Assembly (NCBI GenBank): GCA_036244855.1
Contig: BQKZ01001007.1
Coordinates: forward strand, 1 to 64,000
Direction of reading: 5' to 3'
DNA length: 64,000 nucleotides
From: Temnopleurus reevesii
Taxonomy: Eukaryota > Echinodermata > Echinoidea > Temnopleuroida > Temnopleuridae
Shown here: one piece after another, positions 13,811 to 25,660 of the stretch
How positions within the stretch are numbered: the first letter of the stretch is position 1
Layout of the letters: every line of letters starts with the position of its first letter
Program-made: the position numbers and the translations under genes
The notes under the pieces: generated by a model
What the model was told of the DNA's origin: nothing
The model's database searches: none
Seen by the model: only the letters and a program-made list of their open reading frames with translations

Positions 13811-16800
13811 CCACTTTTCGATTTTGATTGCATGTGGATAACAGAACCTCAAATGATGTAGGCCTATACATATCTCTTGAAATCATGGTAGCATGAATGT
13901 ACAACCAAACGGTAAATTTGGAATTCCTGCCAAATATGCAAGGTACATATGAAAGTAATAATAACAAGATATAGATTTGTTGTCTTTTTAAAAATGAGAG
14001 TTGTTCAATAATGCACAGTTTCATAATGCAGTGTCTAAATGACTTAAGAATCCACATTTCGCCACATTCTACCTATGTGCTACTGGGAAACCTTTTGAAT
14101 GGGCCTAAAGCCAATATTTTAGCATACTTATATTTTAGTGAATTCCTTGAATTTCAGATGACCTTTTCTCACATAAGGACGTTGTTATTTTCATGTTTTG
14201 AAAAATTAAGTGTGCACAAGTCTATGGGCATTGTAATGAGTGAACATTTTAAGCGAAGTTATGACCGCAATAGTTGCCTAAATAATACCCCACCCAAAAT
14301 TTTAGCCTATACAGTACCCTAGCAAGACAGATATATCAGACACATGTCAATCTGATGATCCTCACATCGTCGCTATGTCAGTTTCACGCAACCAAACCCT
14401 CTAGAATAGCCCATCTCGATACTGTCAGCTCCTACAGGTCTGTTGAATGTTTGTGTTCACAGGCCTAGTTTCCTTGCTCTCTTCCCGTCATGGAGTCTGT
14501 AGCCTTGGCCCCAGGATGACCACGTTCTCTCCATTTCTCTTCACCTGCTTCCGAGAAGTTTCCGCACAGTTTCTGCCTTTCCTCCTCCTGATAACTTTCC
14601 CATGTGTTTTTCACCCATTTTGGCAATTGTTATCTGTCACAGGAAGACAAAACTGGAAATGAGGAGAGTAACACCAACATATAGGACATTTACCTATGAA
14701 TCCAGAGTGATTTTATCGAAAAGCTTTATTTTTTTCTTTAGGTATCATGCATATTCTAAGAAGCACGCTATTAAAAATATCACATACACAGAAGATTATG
14801 ATTATCTTTTATCTGCATGCAATACCAGTTTTCAACACAACTACTGTACATAGTGTAGATTTTGAAGCTCTACCAACTAGGCCTACATGAAGGTTTTACA
14901 TTTTCATGCCCAGTACATCTTAAAAAGACCCTTCAACACAGGCCTTTAAGATGGTCCTCAGCTATATTTTGATAAAAATGCTAGCCCAAATGCATCATTA
15001 TTTAGATTGCAGTGATTAGCAGCATTTTTGCATCAATAGCTGGCCTATATTTTTTTCATAAATTGTCAAAGCACAAAATCTGGTCAGGCGATGTAAACTG
15101 GGTCTTCGTAAGCATACTGTGTGAGCTGATTTATTAGCTTCCAGGGTTTTCATTTTTCCAATTTCGATAACATGAATTCATTTATTCAGCTGCCCAAAGA
15201 CTTGTGTACAAATATCTTTCCAAATTTAAGTAAGAATTACACCCCCTCCCCCCCCCAGAGCAGTTGTGTTCTGAGTTACTATTAAAGTAATGTGCATTTT
15301 GTGGCTAGACCAAAGTATCATGTACAGGTGTATTTACCCAGTGTCAGTCTTGTTTTGATTAAGTATAAACAATCAGAATCTACTAAAGTGCATTAACCTC
15401 ACCTACTTGCTTGCGTTACATAATGTTTATCAGTATAAGGATCTGTAAATAACAAAAAGAAAGAAAACAAGATGTTACATGTAAAATAGTCTTGGCGAAC
15501 TTACATATTACATATGTATGTGTTATAAAATTATTTCCAGCAAAAGAATCTTTGATTACCCCCTCCCCCTCACCAATAAAGGTGGGGGGGGGGGGAAGAA
15601 AACACCTCACATGAGGATACCGTTGTTAAAGTTTGGAAGAAATCGTAATTTTAGCAAAGTTATAATATGTTACGGTTAATTAGCAATATTTATTATAGAA
15701 AGTGCAACTAACTTTCCTCAAGTTGCCAATTTGTCTAGTGATTCTCATTTTATTGACAATTTATTTTCGCCCTTTATTGTTTGTTGTCTGATTTTCCTCA
15801 AACTTGTTTTGTTCTGTTCTTTGGATTTTTCTGCTGCTGTTGCAGAAGATATATTTTCTTAGACTATCCCTCGGTACTTTATATTGCCTTACACTGAATA
15901 TGGAGAATTATCTAAACCTGTAATACTGTATGTGTCATTTTGTTTTTAACAGCGAATTGTAAAGTAAAGCAAAATATCTGCATGCCAATCTGTATCAATT
16001 ATGTAGAGTCTATGAAGCTTTTATACGATTTATGATAATTATGACAAATGACATCATGGACAGGAAATGAAGTCAAAGAAATGACAAAACCATCTGCAAA
16101 TTTAGGTACGATAGAAACTGTCTCGAAGATATATAAATTATCAAAATGAGGGGGAAATAGAAAATTAATCTAATATGCATGCACATCCACGTATATCTGA
16201 TTGTGTTGCGCTTACTTCATGCTACAGCAGTCGATGTCTTCTCCGAGAAGGAGAAAGAGAGAGAGAGAAAAAAATGAGAGAATTTGCTTGTAGAAGATAT
16301 GCGATCTCCATCTTGAATGAGAAACGCAGAAGTAGCAGAGCTTCTATCTCGTTCCCAGCCTAAGTTGTCTTGACGAGAGCCTGACATAAATTTGATCAGG
16401 GTGGAAGGGGGGCGAGGAGTTTGATGAAAAGGAGATACAAGTATGGCAATTAATTATGTATACTATGTGGATAGGAGTGTCTGTCTTTCGTCTATCTGAG
16501 CATTGACCTGTTTGGCGTGTACGACATTAATTTTACGTGATTGGAGTGGTGTTTTATCGTTTTTTAATCAGAAAACAATCTTCCTTTATCTTGCTCCATG
16601 AAAGTATATCTCTGCCCAGTATTTATTCTTTTTTTACCCACCTTTGCAGTTTATGGGGATGAGTAGGCAGGGAGTGATCTCAGTTTTCACATTTCATTAA
16701 CAGGTTTTACATCAAGGAAATGTTTCCAACTTTTGTTTATTGTACAGTCCTAACTCCTATATGAAAAAGTTGCGCAATAAACATCTTTAGACAGCAATCA

Positions 16801-17704
16801 TGTTAGAATGAACAGCAAATTACGATTCAATACCAGGAAAACTATTCCGTAGTCTGTTTCTCATGTTACTGTACTTTCCATCGTTATTATTATTATTTTT
16901 TATAATTTTTGGAAATTTGATATTAATTTCTCTTTTTTTTTTGCTATTCTTTTACAATCTCAATGATTACTCATTCAAAAATGGGATACAATCTCCATGG
17001 TCTGAACCTTGCCCTGCAGAATGCCTTGAAAACAGTTTGGACAGAGGATCTCGATACAGCTAATAACTGCAATTAAATCATTCACAATAGCAAGATGCAC
17101 ACAAATATTTCCTTCCCTCTTATTATATGGAGAATGTTGAACATTGCCACACCAACACATGGATTATACAAAAGCTACATATTTTCTTTTGTATCAATGA
17201 AGCTTTTGTGAAGGCTTGAATGAGACTGTTTACTTTATCCAATCCAGTTGTCGCCTCTGCTCAAAGTGACATTGTTTGAAATGAAAATCTGAAATATGCA
17301 AGATGTACCTGTACCTGTACACAAATATAGGGCACATATTTCAGTTTGCAAGTACACGGATGCATAGTGTACATGTACAATTGACCTTTCTTCCACAGCT
17401 ATTTATAGATCCGCCTTGGCATGCAGTTTCTTGAACCCTGCTAAGCGGCTGATGGTTTAATGAAATGTCAGTTGGTTCAATGCTAGACAAGTACAACTTC
17501 ATTATATGAATGTATTTGACATTTCAACAGCACTCACTGCATGTATTCTCTGCACATGTCGTTTGGGCACAAGATTGAGACGAATACATGTACTTGTATG
17601 TTGAAATACATGTGTACCTTCTTATTTATACACGTTTTGTTCCCTTAGACATATTCTTGAAATGTCAAGTTTCATCTAAAGAGCAAATTTCTAAATATTA
17701 CTTC

Positions 17705-17709
<5 letters not shown>

Positions 17710-17750
<41 letters not shown>
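17710..17750. repeat. Poly-A tract
   Basis: About 38 uninterrupted A followed by gaagaaaaaaga. Could be a retroposed tail, but no element body is recognised upstream. Confidence 0.9.
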
Positions 17751-17759
<9 letters not shown>

Positions 17760-20700
17760 ATAAGGGGCACAAAAAGGATTCAATTTGGAAGGCATGAATT
17801 ACAATGTAGGGCAGTTAAACATAAAATTATAGTCACGCTCACAATGCAAGTTAATGGGGAAAAAATCAATGGATCGGCCATTATGCAGGTGTCAATATAA
17901 GTCTATTACCTCAGCATACATTTTCTCCCTCATGTTATGCTGCAGGGATACGCATTATTATACAACTGACATTCAAACCCGTCGAGCTACCCTCCTAAAG
18001 ACTTGCTCATGTGTATCCTGAATATATGTATTGCGGTACAACATGAGCATTGCATGCATACTGAATGAGCATAGGAATAAGATCTATAAAGGAAAGGGGA
18101 AGGTTGGCGCTTTTACTGGACATTTACAGCACATGGAAATTGCATACTAGTTGGCAATTTATGCATTCAAATATTTAACATCCATTTTTAATGGAAGCAA
18201 TTCTGTGTCAGAGATGAGGTTGCACATGTAACCATGTAATCTCCTCTGTATGACCGGAGCAATGGATACATACAGTTGTTTGCATGAATGCCATTTTAAT
18301 ATTGTGTCATAAAGTGCTAAGAGACTGGATTTGTCTTTTTTTCTTTCAATTTAAATTCATGTTCTATTATCATTATTGGAACATGGTTTCAATTTTATTT
18401 CTTACTTGTGAAGGATTTTATTTTAATTTGAATGTAGGCTACCTGTATGTTCTAAAATTCAAATAAAATAAATAAATAGAGAGGATATAAATGTACATGC
18501 AAGAGAAATAATTCTTCACACATTATAGTATACATGTAGATGTACATTACAAATTTCATGGGGTTAGACAATTCATAGTTGTGCTATTTTTTTTAAAATA
18601 TGGTCTGCCGCTGTCGATCAATTGGAAAATTTATTTAGAGAAATATATGAGGAATAATATGTGAAAAATAAGACTATAATGCAAAGATATAAGTGAATAA
18701 GCCAAAGAATATTTGGAAATATATTTGTAGATTCCAGTACTGAAATTTTTCAATTTGAGTGATAAGTAAGGAAAAAAGGTTCACTGCAAGCCTTTTTCAA
18801 AGGGTCAGTCAGTTGACGGCAACAAAACAATCTTCTCCCTTGGCCTTGTTGAGTGTTAATTCTTGTAAAATTCTCAATCATTCAGCAATTGAACTGATAC
18901 CAGTTCTTAATACCAGTTCTTAAAGTAGTTTTAAAAGTCACTTGCAACTTCAAGGACAAACTTCCTGGGTTTTTTAGGTCTTGTTTCCGTAGAAGTCTTG
19001 TACATTCTGCTAGTGTGGTATCTCTAGGGTTATCTTCATGTGGAGCAGGAGTCAGAAGGTTAAACAACTGTCTGATCCTGGTGGTTGATAGCCCCTTTCA
19101 TAATAAGCCTTATGTTGTTTGTAACTATTGAGATCATGTGCAAAGTGCATGACAATCAAGTGATGGTATGTGATTCCAGGGGCCTAGTGTGAAAGGGGTT
19201 TTCCATCCATGCTCACACCACGATGCCTGCGATAGCGACATTCTTTGAAAATGGATCAAAGTAGTTGAAAATGAACTTGACAAAGTGGTAATGTGAGAAA
19301 TTACCTCTTTTTTTTATCAAATCTGAGGATGAAAATATGTACAGAGTTACTACCAAATAGGATTTTTCAATGGCAATACATGTACATGTAGGACACTCAT
19401 AGGACAAAATAGGATAGTGTATATCCTTGAGATACAGACTTGGAAAGTGTTCGGAAGGTAAGAATAGGATTTTTCCCTGAAAATAGAATTTTTATGGTGA
19501 AATAATAAGGGATATACAGGTAGATAAAGTGTGTTATTAGTCCGACAAAGAGGCATCAATAACTTTTTTCAGATACTTGTATATGTGTAGTAATTGTAAT
19601 TTGAAATTTCATTGCTAATGTGCCCACATGAAACGTTTTTCTAAATGAAAACACAAATTTGAAGTTGTTTATTGCATGCTTGATAGAAATAGCCGCATCA
19701 GCATCTGCCTCTGAATCAAATCAAATAACCAGGCACTGCTGCCCTTTTACATTGCACACAGTCGCTTGAACTTGCCAGTATTGCTAGGCAACTAGATTGG
19801 TTTTGAGAGCGCTACAAAATGCTCAGGTGTACATTAAGCTCATGTTTCTATTTGGGCAGTAAATGAATGAATGAATGACTGGTTTCTGCTTCTGATGACA
19901 GGAGCCTATGTGTAGTCAGTGGCCAGGAGCTCTAAATAGGCGGGTCTTGTCTTTCCGTTTACGCCCACAATCAAAGTTGATTATTACGGCATTTTAGGGT
20001 GAAGATCGCGACCAGACCAATTTCTATCCAATCATTTTATTGTAATTAATTAAGTAGTTGTAATTATTGTATCAATTTACTTCAAACCGTTTGCGTATCC
20101 GTTTGTACATAGGTATCCATTAAATTTTAAGTACTTAATGCTCAATATCAAGGTAACTCAAGTACAGATAGATCATATTACCTTCATGTACCCTAATGCA
20201 ATATAATAATATATGCAGATTCGTATTTACAATCGTAAATATATACTTATTTATTCAAATTTATGAGCTTTTCTTGCTACTGAACAGAGTAACGTGGTAT
20301 TCCTTAAACCGTTTGATATCAATGAGACTACAATACTTGGAATCCAGTTTGCATACATTACATGTTGCTATTTCGGGCAAGACTCGGGCAAGCTTTAAGG
20401 TTGTCAAGAACAACCTTTGTGTTTGAGGTATGCATACAATTTGCATTTATTAGTAAACCCGCCTTTTGACGGGCTCTTCAAACCTCCCTGCAATTTTTAA
20501 GAGGCAAAATTGTATTAGTATTAGATTTTATTTTTGTTATGGAATTCTTTTGAATAAATACATTTCTTTTTGCTTTTAAAGAGTCACTGAAGTAAAGCGC
20601 AAATTTAGTGCTTTATTACACATTCTTTATATTTTCATTCGGAATGCATGTGAAGTTGTTTTTACCTGTTGCTCCAGCATTTCAGCAGAAAAAAAAAGGT

Positions 20701-21020
20701 TAAATACATAAAACCCCAACCTTGAAAAAAAATGATGTATGCATTTTAAGTGGGTTATGGTTCATCATTTTAGAAGGAAAAACATGCATTTGCTTGACTA
20801 CACTCATTGCACTGTTGTTCACAAACTGCCTATCATATCAAATTCACAATGGTATACATGTTAATAGGGGATTGTTTATTTGTACAGTACTTTCAATGTG
20901 GTATGAATTTCAGTACATATGCACACTATACTGTTTTCTCTCACATACTCATATTCAGAAACAATTATGACAAATGAGAATAATGCTTCACGGTACAACA
21001 AGTTATCTTTCTTGGAAATG

Positions 21021-21158
21021 TGAGTGGTCCTGAAAAGGACCTACCCACTCTCGACGTTTCGATGAGCATGTTCTCATCGTTTTCAAGAGTGAGTGGTCCT
21101 GAAAAGGACCTACCCACTCTCGACGTTTCGATGAGCATGTTCTCATCGTTTTCAAGAG
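21021..21158. repeat. Two identical 69-bp tandem units with nested stem-loops
   Basis: The units 21021-21089 and 21090-21158 are identical. Each has ggtcc-tgaaaa-ggacc and cgatgag-catgtt-ctcatcg hairpins, and on the reverse strand a CTCATCGAAACGTCGA run follows the second hairpin. Confidence 0.9.
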
Positions 21159-21879
21159 AATGAGTAAAGTCAGGATCGAGAGGCCTATTTATTGACATTA
21201 TTGTATTACTGTACTTGTAGAACTACTATGAAAAAGTACATGTAGACAGATGTAAGTATTTATGGATCAGGTTAACTAATCAAAGTAAGACTTTTTTTCA
21301 TGTTTTGAAAAGCTTGGATTGATACATGTATAGAAAAAATGTTACATGCTATGGCAGCATTTATGAAATGTGATTCAAATCTTTGACAAGTAAGTTTATG
21401 CTATGCAAATTATGTCAAACCAGCTTTATCGATCACCTGTATATAACCCTCTGACCATTAAGACCATTATTATTTACACTGTGAGAAGTCATTTATTTGT
21501 ATGTTACCTGTCTACAGAGACCACCTGTCTATTGATTTCACACTATATTTCCCCTGAGGTAATTTTTATACATGTAAATACACATAGACTGGCTTGAATG
21601 ATCATAAACTATACACGTGTCTGCATTAATTACAAAAATAATCATGAGTGATCTTTCACCCATTGTGATTTTACAATATGAGAAGAATTTTATTTTCAGA
21701 CACATGGTTTGCTATTGCGATACAGGACCCGTTTATTTCGTGTCTGATGACAAGTTTTTCAGATTTGACAGAAGTTTTGTAGAAGCTTATTCTTGCATGC
21801 ATTGATTACTCACCAATGGTTGTATGACCTGTAATAGAGGTATTATGCTTTCAGGTTACATGTCCATCTGTCTGCTTAA

Positions 21880-22002
21880 GCACAAACCCTAGACTTTCGG
21901 AGTATGCGTGCGCAAAGCATGATACAGGGTATGCATTGTGTGACTACATCACACACATACAGCATTGCTCTATCCTCAGCTTTGGGGAGTTCTAGCAGAC
22001 TA
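21880..22002 (+). mobile_element. Dispersed element family B, internally deleted copy
   Basis: Begins cacaaaccctagactttcgg and ends ttctagcagactac; contains gatacagggtatgcattgtg. Lacks the second inverted half present in the other two members. Confidence 0.7.
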
Positions 22003-23174
22003 CTTTCTGCTCAACCCATTTTATTGCTATAAATTTAGAACCGATTCACTTATATCCATGAATTCATGCATATGGGAGGGACAGTTACAAATGTATCTGA
22101 TAATGACTCAGCCTTTAGTGCTTGTTATGTGAAACATGAGATCAGTTTTGTGCTATAGAAACTGGAAGAATTTCCACAAATTATGGGAAATAAAGAGAAT
22201 GATAGGCCGTATTTTGATTTGGATGAAATAGTTTGATTGTATCATTGAAAATCGTAACTTTTTCTGCTGTGGTAAGGTGTCATCCAAGGGTCAGGCTGTA
22301 CTTAGAAATACCTTGAGTAGTGAATACATTGACAATATCATTTCTTCCTTGAATATTGCTGGTACCTTTGGACTTTTACGAAGTTGACATACTGTAATCA
22401 ATAGCTTAGAATAAGGGAGGCGGTAACTGAAACTCCTTTGATATAAAGCTGCTAGTGGATATTTTTCATTCAAATACCGTGTTCACATGTTGCCCGGTCA
22501 TTGGGACGTCACCTCGTGGATTTCACTTCTGTAAGGTTGCGAAATATCCGGATAACTTCCTGCTGAAATTCGTTCGGTTATTGAGCTGGGCTGTGACCTT
22601 GAATCATCACCTCACTTATTTTTTATACAACCTACATTTGTGTACATTTAGTCTGGGGGCACAGACCATCAGCTTGGTGTCGTTATTTGTATGGTGTATG
22701 CAATGCAGAGTCTGCAATCAGAGACTACATTACTTGCGTATTTCAGTTTCCTGTTGAAGCCTTTATTGACTCAACCAGTAGGTACATGTAGCTGTGCAAC
22801 ATTGACTATTGTGTTGTGAAAGACAAAATGGAATATATATTTTTAGCAGAGGTTTCTGCATTTATTCAACAAAAAAGTACAAATTCACAAGATTATAACT
22901 TATACAAACAAACAAGTAGATGTATTTTTTTCCTTGAATTAATAAACACAAATGTTATAAATGCAGAGGCCAACTATCGTATAAAAGCTAATAATAGCTT
23001 GAAATATAGTGTCAAATCAGTGTCTGCTATTACAAGCTACTACATGTATTACTGGCCTGATGCAAATATACAAGTAGCTATTAATCATTCATTTGAACAA
23101 AACAACTAAAAATACAAAAATAGATTGTTTGAATACGGTTTAATAATTTTCCTTTTTCTTTTGAATCTTTGCAG

Positions 23175-23309
23175 ACGCTATGAAGTCCATGCCCTTAGGT
23201 AGTATGCAGCTACCAACCAGTACGATGGGTTCCCCCTCCATGGCTAACCAAGGCCTTAGCTCCCCCACACTCTCCTCGCCTGGTCTACACTCGGGAATCG
23301 CAGATTACC
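23175..23309 (+). CDS. rxr: RXR exon: N-terminal A/B domain, part 1
   Basis: The exon follows a tttgcag acceptor and ends at ACC|gtaagt. It is 135 nt: two bases finishing a codon, 44 codons, and one leftover base that joins 24015. The translation starts AMKSMPLGSMQLP and ends GLHSGIADY; it is rich in Ser, Pro, Met and Gly, like the disordered AF-1 region of RXR proteins. This region modulates ligand-independent transcription in the nucleus. The assignment rests on frame continuity to the DNA-binding domain and on the composition, since A/B domains are poorly conserved. The 3' part of this exon with its donor is duplicated 155 bp downstream. Confidence 0.82.
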
Positions 23310-23570
23310 GTAAGTCGTCACTTAGCGTTTAAGAAATGCATGCAATTTATATAGCACATGTATCACCTCTCGCGAGGTGCTCAAAGCACTTTGCATTATT
23401 ATTACCCTGGCTTTAGCTCCCCCATTCTCATCACCTGGTCTACACTCAGGAATCGCAGATTACCGTAAGTCATCACTTAGCGTTTAAGAAATACATGCAA
23501 TTTATGTAGCACATATCACCTCTCGCAAAGTGCTCAAAGCACTTTGCATTATTATTACCCAGGCTTTTGC
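23261..23570 (+). repeat. Tandem duplication, about 155 bp unit (exon end + donor + SINE piece)
   Basis: Two head-to-tail units each contain the 3' part of the A/B exon, its gtaagt donor, a tcacttagcgtttaagaaat spacer, and a short reverse-oriented SINE stretch ending gcactttgcattattattaccc. Donor-to-donor distance is 155 bp (23310 and 23465). The SINE fragment lies inside the unit, so the SINE was present before the duplication. Confidence 0.85.
23417..23464 (+). CDS. rxr: Duplicated 3' part of RXR A/B exon, possible cassette exon
   Basis: This repeats the last 48 nt of the preceding exon with a few changes (it reads PPFSSPGLHSGIADY) and keeps the gtaagt donor. It is preceded by ccctggctttag, a usable-looking acceptor inside SINE-like sequence. 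The segment is exactly 16 codons, lacks a stop, and enters and leaves in the same phase as its neighbours, so inclusion would not break the frame. It may be an alternative exon or simply a relic of a tandem duplication; transcript data would decide. That it is a duplicate is seen directly; use as an exon is inference. Confidence 0.4.
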
Positions 23571-23740
23571 TCATCGCCATGAGCGCTCAAGCATTTCAAG
23601 GAATTGATGTTCCTGCCAGATACCCATTCACCTCACCTACATTGTAGGTTGACTGCAGAACAATGTGAATGATTTTCTTTCTGAAGGAAATTAATGCCAT
23701 AGGTCGCTGTGATTGAAACCACTTGGATGCCCTCCTTACT
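23490..23740 (-). mobile_element. tRNA-derived SINE (reverse), downstream of A/B exon copy
   Basis: Reading the reverse strand gives the family order seen in complete copies at 52785 and 61999: a ttccttcag(c)aagaaat-like block, an attgt-gctgca block, a gtgaatgggta block, a 'ggcaggaa' stretch, an aataatgcaaagtgc block and a final 'ataaattgc' motif. This copy is diverged and lacks a clear B-box. It may have promoted the neighbouring 155-bp duplication. Confidence 0.6.
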
Positions 23741-24014
23741 GGTTGTAGTGTCCATCTGGAAAATTGTAGATATTCTTGAGCTCTGAATTTTGTTTACCGC
23801 TTTTTGCAGTAATGTTCAGTTCATGTTGCTAAACTTAGGGAGGGGAAGGGAAGGGATATTCAATTATAATAAACTATTTGATATGGAGGCAATATCTGAA
23901 ACTTAATATAATCTGTTTTAATATTCACACAACCAGATTATCATTCGAGATGATTAAAAATAGTTGATTTTAATTGTAATTGATCATAATATTTTACAAA
24001 TTTTCTTTTTCCAG

Positions 24015-24174
24015 GTTTACACTCACCGCCCATGCAGTCGCCAACACTAAGCAGCCAAGGGTCAATGGAAGATATTAAACCCATCATCACATCACAACAA
24101 GGTTCTCTACCCCTCTCACAGTCACAGGTGTCCAGTATGACAGGCATGCATGCCCTCTCAACATAAATGTACAG
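24015..24174 (+). CDS. rxr: RXR exon: A/B domain, part 2, with frame break at its 3' end
   Basis: The exon follows a pyrimidine-rich ttttccag acceptor. With the C from 23309 it reads RLHSPPMQSPTLSSQG and then SMEDIKPIITSQQGSLP; the EDIKP motif is typical of the RXR A/B domain. It ends TACAG|gtgagt. In the frame fixed by EDIKP the exon meets TAA at 24164-24166. It is 160 nt where 161 would join the next exon in phase. The repeat copy at 24610-24678 has the extra base and reads HAPLNINVQ into the donor, so a one-base loss near 24153 explains the break. Sequencing error, a damaged allele or use of another repeat unit are all possible. Confidence 0.72.
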
Positions 24175-24909
24175 GTGAGTGGATTGATTAGTGAGGTGTC
24201 TTCTACTACCCTATTACCCCCTCCCTACCTACCCCTCTCACAGTCACAGGTGTCCAGTATGACTGGCATGCACGCCCCCTCAACATAAATGTACAGGTGA
24301 GTGGATTGGTTAGTGAGGTGTCTTCTATTACCCCATTAGCCCCTCCCTTCTACCCCTCTCACAGACACAGGTGTCCAGTATGACAGGCATGCACGCCCCC
24401 TCAACATAAATGTACAGGTGAGTAGATTGATTAGAGAGGTGTCTTCTATTACCCCATTACCCCCTCCCTCCTCAAAACAAGGTTCTCTACCCCTCTCACA
24501 GTCACAGGTGTCCAGTATGACAGGCATGCACGCCCCCTCAACTTAAATGTACAGGTGAGTGGGTTGATTAGAGAGGTGTCTTGTATTACCCCATTTACCC
24601 CCTCCCTACCTACCCCTCTCACAGTCACAGGTGTCCAGTATGACAGCCATGCACGCCCCACTCAACATAAATGTACAGGTGAGTGGATTGATTAGAGAGG
24701 TGTCTTCTATTACCCCATTACCCCCCTCCCTCCTCCAAACGAAGACCCCTCTCACAGTCACAGGCGTCCAGTATGACAGGCATGCATGCCCTCTCAACAT
24801 AAATGTACAGGTGAGTGGATTGATTAGAGAGGTGTCATCTATTACCCCATTATCCCCTCCCTCCTCACAACAAGGTTCTCTACCCCTCTCAGTCACAGGT
24901 GTCCAGTAT
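24105..24909 (+). repeat. Exon-derived minisatellite: 7 units, 6 splice donors
   Basis: Head-to-tail units of about 121-137 bp repeat the 3' end of the A/B exon (tctcacagtcacaggtgtcc ... atgtacag), its gtgagt donor, and about 70 bp of intron. Donors lie at 24175, 24297, 24418, 24555, 24679 and 24811; the seventh unit is cut off at about 24909. Each unit also carries a pyrimidine-rich run ending ctctcacag, which resembles a 3' splice site, so each could be a micro-exon with its own acceptor and donor. Most units carry the same one-base frame problem as the first; the unit at 24610-24678 does not. Confidence 0.9.
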
Positions 24910-25386
24910 TTGAAGGGATCAAATCAGTTCTGCTTTAGATACCGCTTATGTCATAATGCACCTGTGTATCAAATGTGCTTTGTGAAACCACCAGTTCCAG
25001 AATCTTTTTCATTTTGGTAAGGGAGCTTCATATAGATGTATTTCTAAACCCAAAACTAAAATGTACTTGTTTGATACGATTTGAAATGTTCTCGCCCAAA
25101 ATGTGCAAAGACATTTTTTTTTACCAATATAAGAATTTGTTGATGTTCTTGTGTTGTTTTTGTGCGAGACGAATGGTCTATAAAGAGCAACGCAGTTCAG
25201 AGCAGACTGCCCAAATTCGTTAAGTCTGCACTCTCTGTTCGCCAAAGCAAAACTAGGAATTTGCACCGGTTGCAATTCTGTGTATCATATTTGTAATAAT
25301 TTTTTTTTGCATTTAGAGTAGATTTGTAGCTATTACTTTTTGTTAATCCGTAGTTTCCTCGGGACATTTTACATCTGAACGTGCAG

Positions 25387-25501
25387 GGTCACTTACACAA
25401 TCCCTTCTCACAACCAGCCCAGTCATCGATAAGCCCAGGTTCCATGCCAGGAACCTCTATCAACAAGAGCATCTGAGCAGTATGTGGAGACAGAGCATCA
25501 G
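25387..25501 (+). CDS. rxr: RXR exon: end of A/B domain and start of zinc finger 1, TGA at first Cys
   Basis: The exon follows gtgcag and ends TCAG|gtaagg; it is 115 nt, phase 0 in, phase 1 out. It reads GHLHNPFSQPAQSSISPGSM, then PGTSINKSI-stop-AVCGDRASG. RXR proteins have a CAxCGDR motif here that opens the first zinc finger. The first zinc-binding Cys codon is TGA (25474-25476), one base from TGT. The second Cys is intact. As written, no full receptor can be translated through this exon. Flanking codons are otherwise perfect, which argues for a recent change or a base-call error rather than long decay. Confidence 0.8.
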
Positions 25502-25599
25502 GTAAGGATCTGTCCTATTTGGGTTTGTGTGGTTTTTTGGAGTGGGTGTGCATAAATATGGTGTGTGGGCATGTGTATATCTGTGTAGGTATGTGTGAA

Positions 25600-25660
25600 T
25601 CTATGCCAGGCACCTCTATCAACAAGAGCATCTGTGCAGTGTGAGGAGACAGAGCATCAG
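25600..25660 (+). pseudogene. rxr: Second partial copy of zinc-finger-1 exon end, TGA at second Cys
   Basis: The last ~60 bp of the preceding exon are repeated about 100 bp into the intron, ending TCAG|gtatgg. This copy reads MPGTSINKSICAV-stop-GDRASG. It has the first Cys (TGT) that the upstream copy lacks, but its second zinc-binding Cys is TGA (25642-25644). There is no convincing pyrimidine tract before it, so it is more likely an unused duplicate than an alternative exon. Intron after both copies is TG-rich low-complexity DNA of similar type. Confidence 0.75.

Larger units (their letters stand above)
1..23174. other. Upstream non-coding region, no supportable exon
   Basis: AT-rich DNA without a reading frame I can tie to a protein family. 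The open frames are short, often overlap antisense frames, and lack conserved motifs. The region holds MITE-like palindromes, SINE and LINE fragments and tandem repeats listed separately, with many tacatgta-type tracts. The first clear RXR exon (23175) opens with two bases that finish a codon, so an upstream coding exon ending in phase 1 must exist. I could not identify it; it may lie here unrecognised or before the window. Confidence 0.6.

Noticed and set aside
14447..14853. Possible exon in a locally GC-richer stretch
   Set aside because: Neither strand gives a recognisable protein, and phase 1 continuity to 23175 could not be shown.
23941..24896. Antisense frames with repeated LTCTFMLRGRACLSYWTPV
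   Set aside because: They are reverse-strand reading of the exon-derived minisatellite.
24105..24909. CRISPR-like array
   Set aside because: Units are 120+ bp, derived from a coding exon, without repeat-spacer alternation; the genome is eukaryotic.
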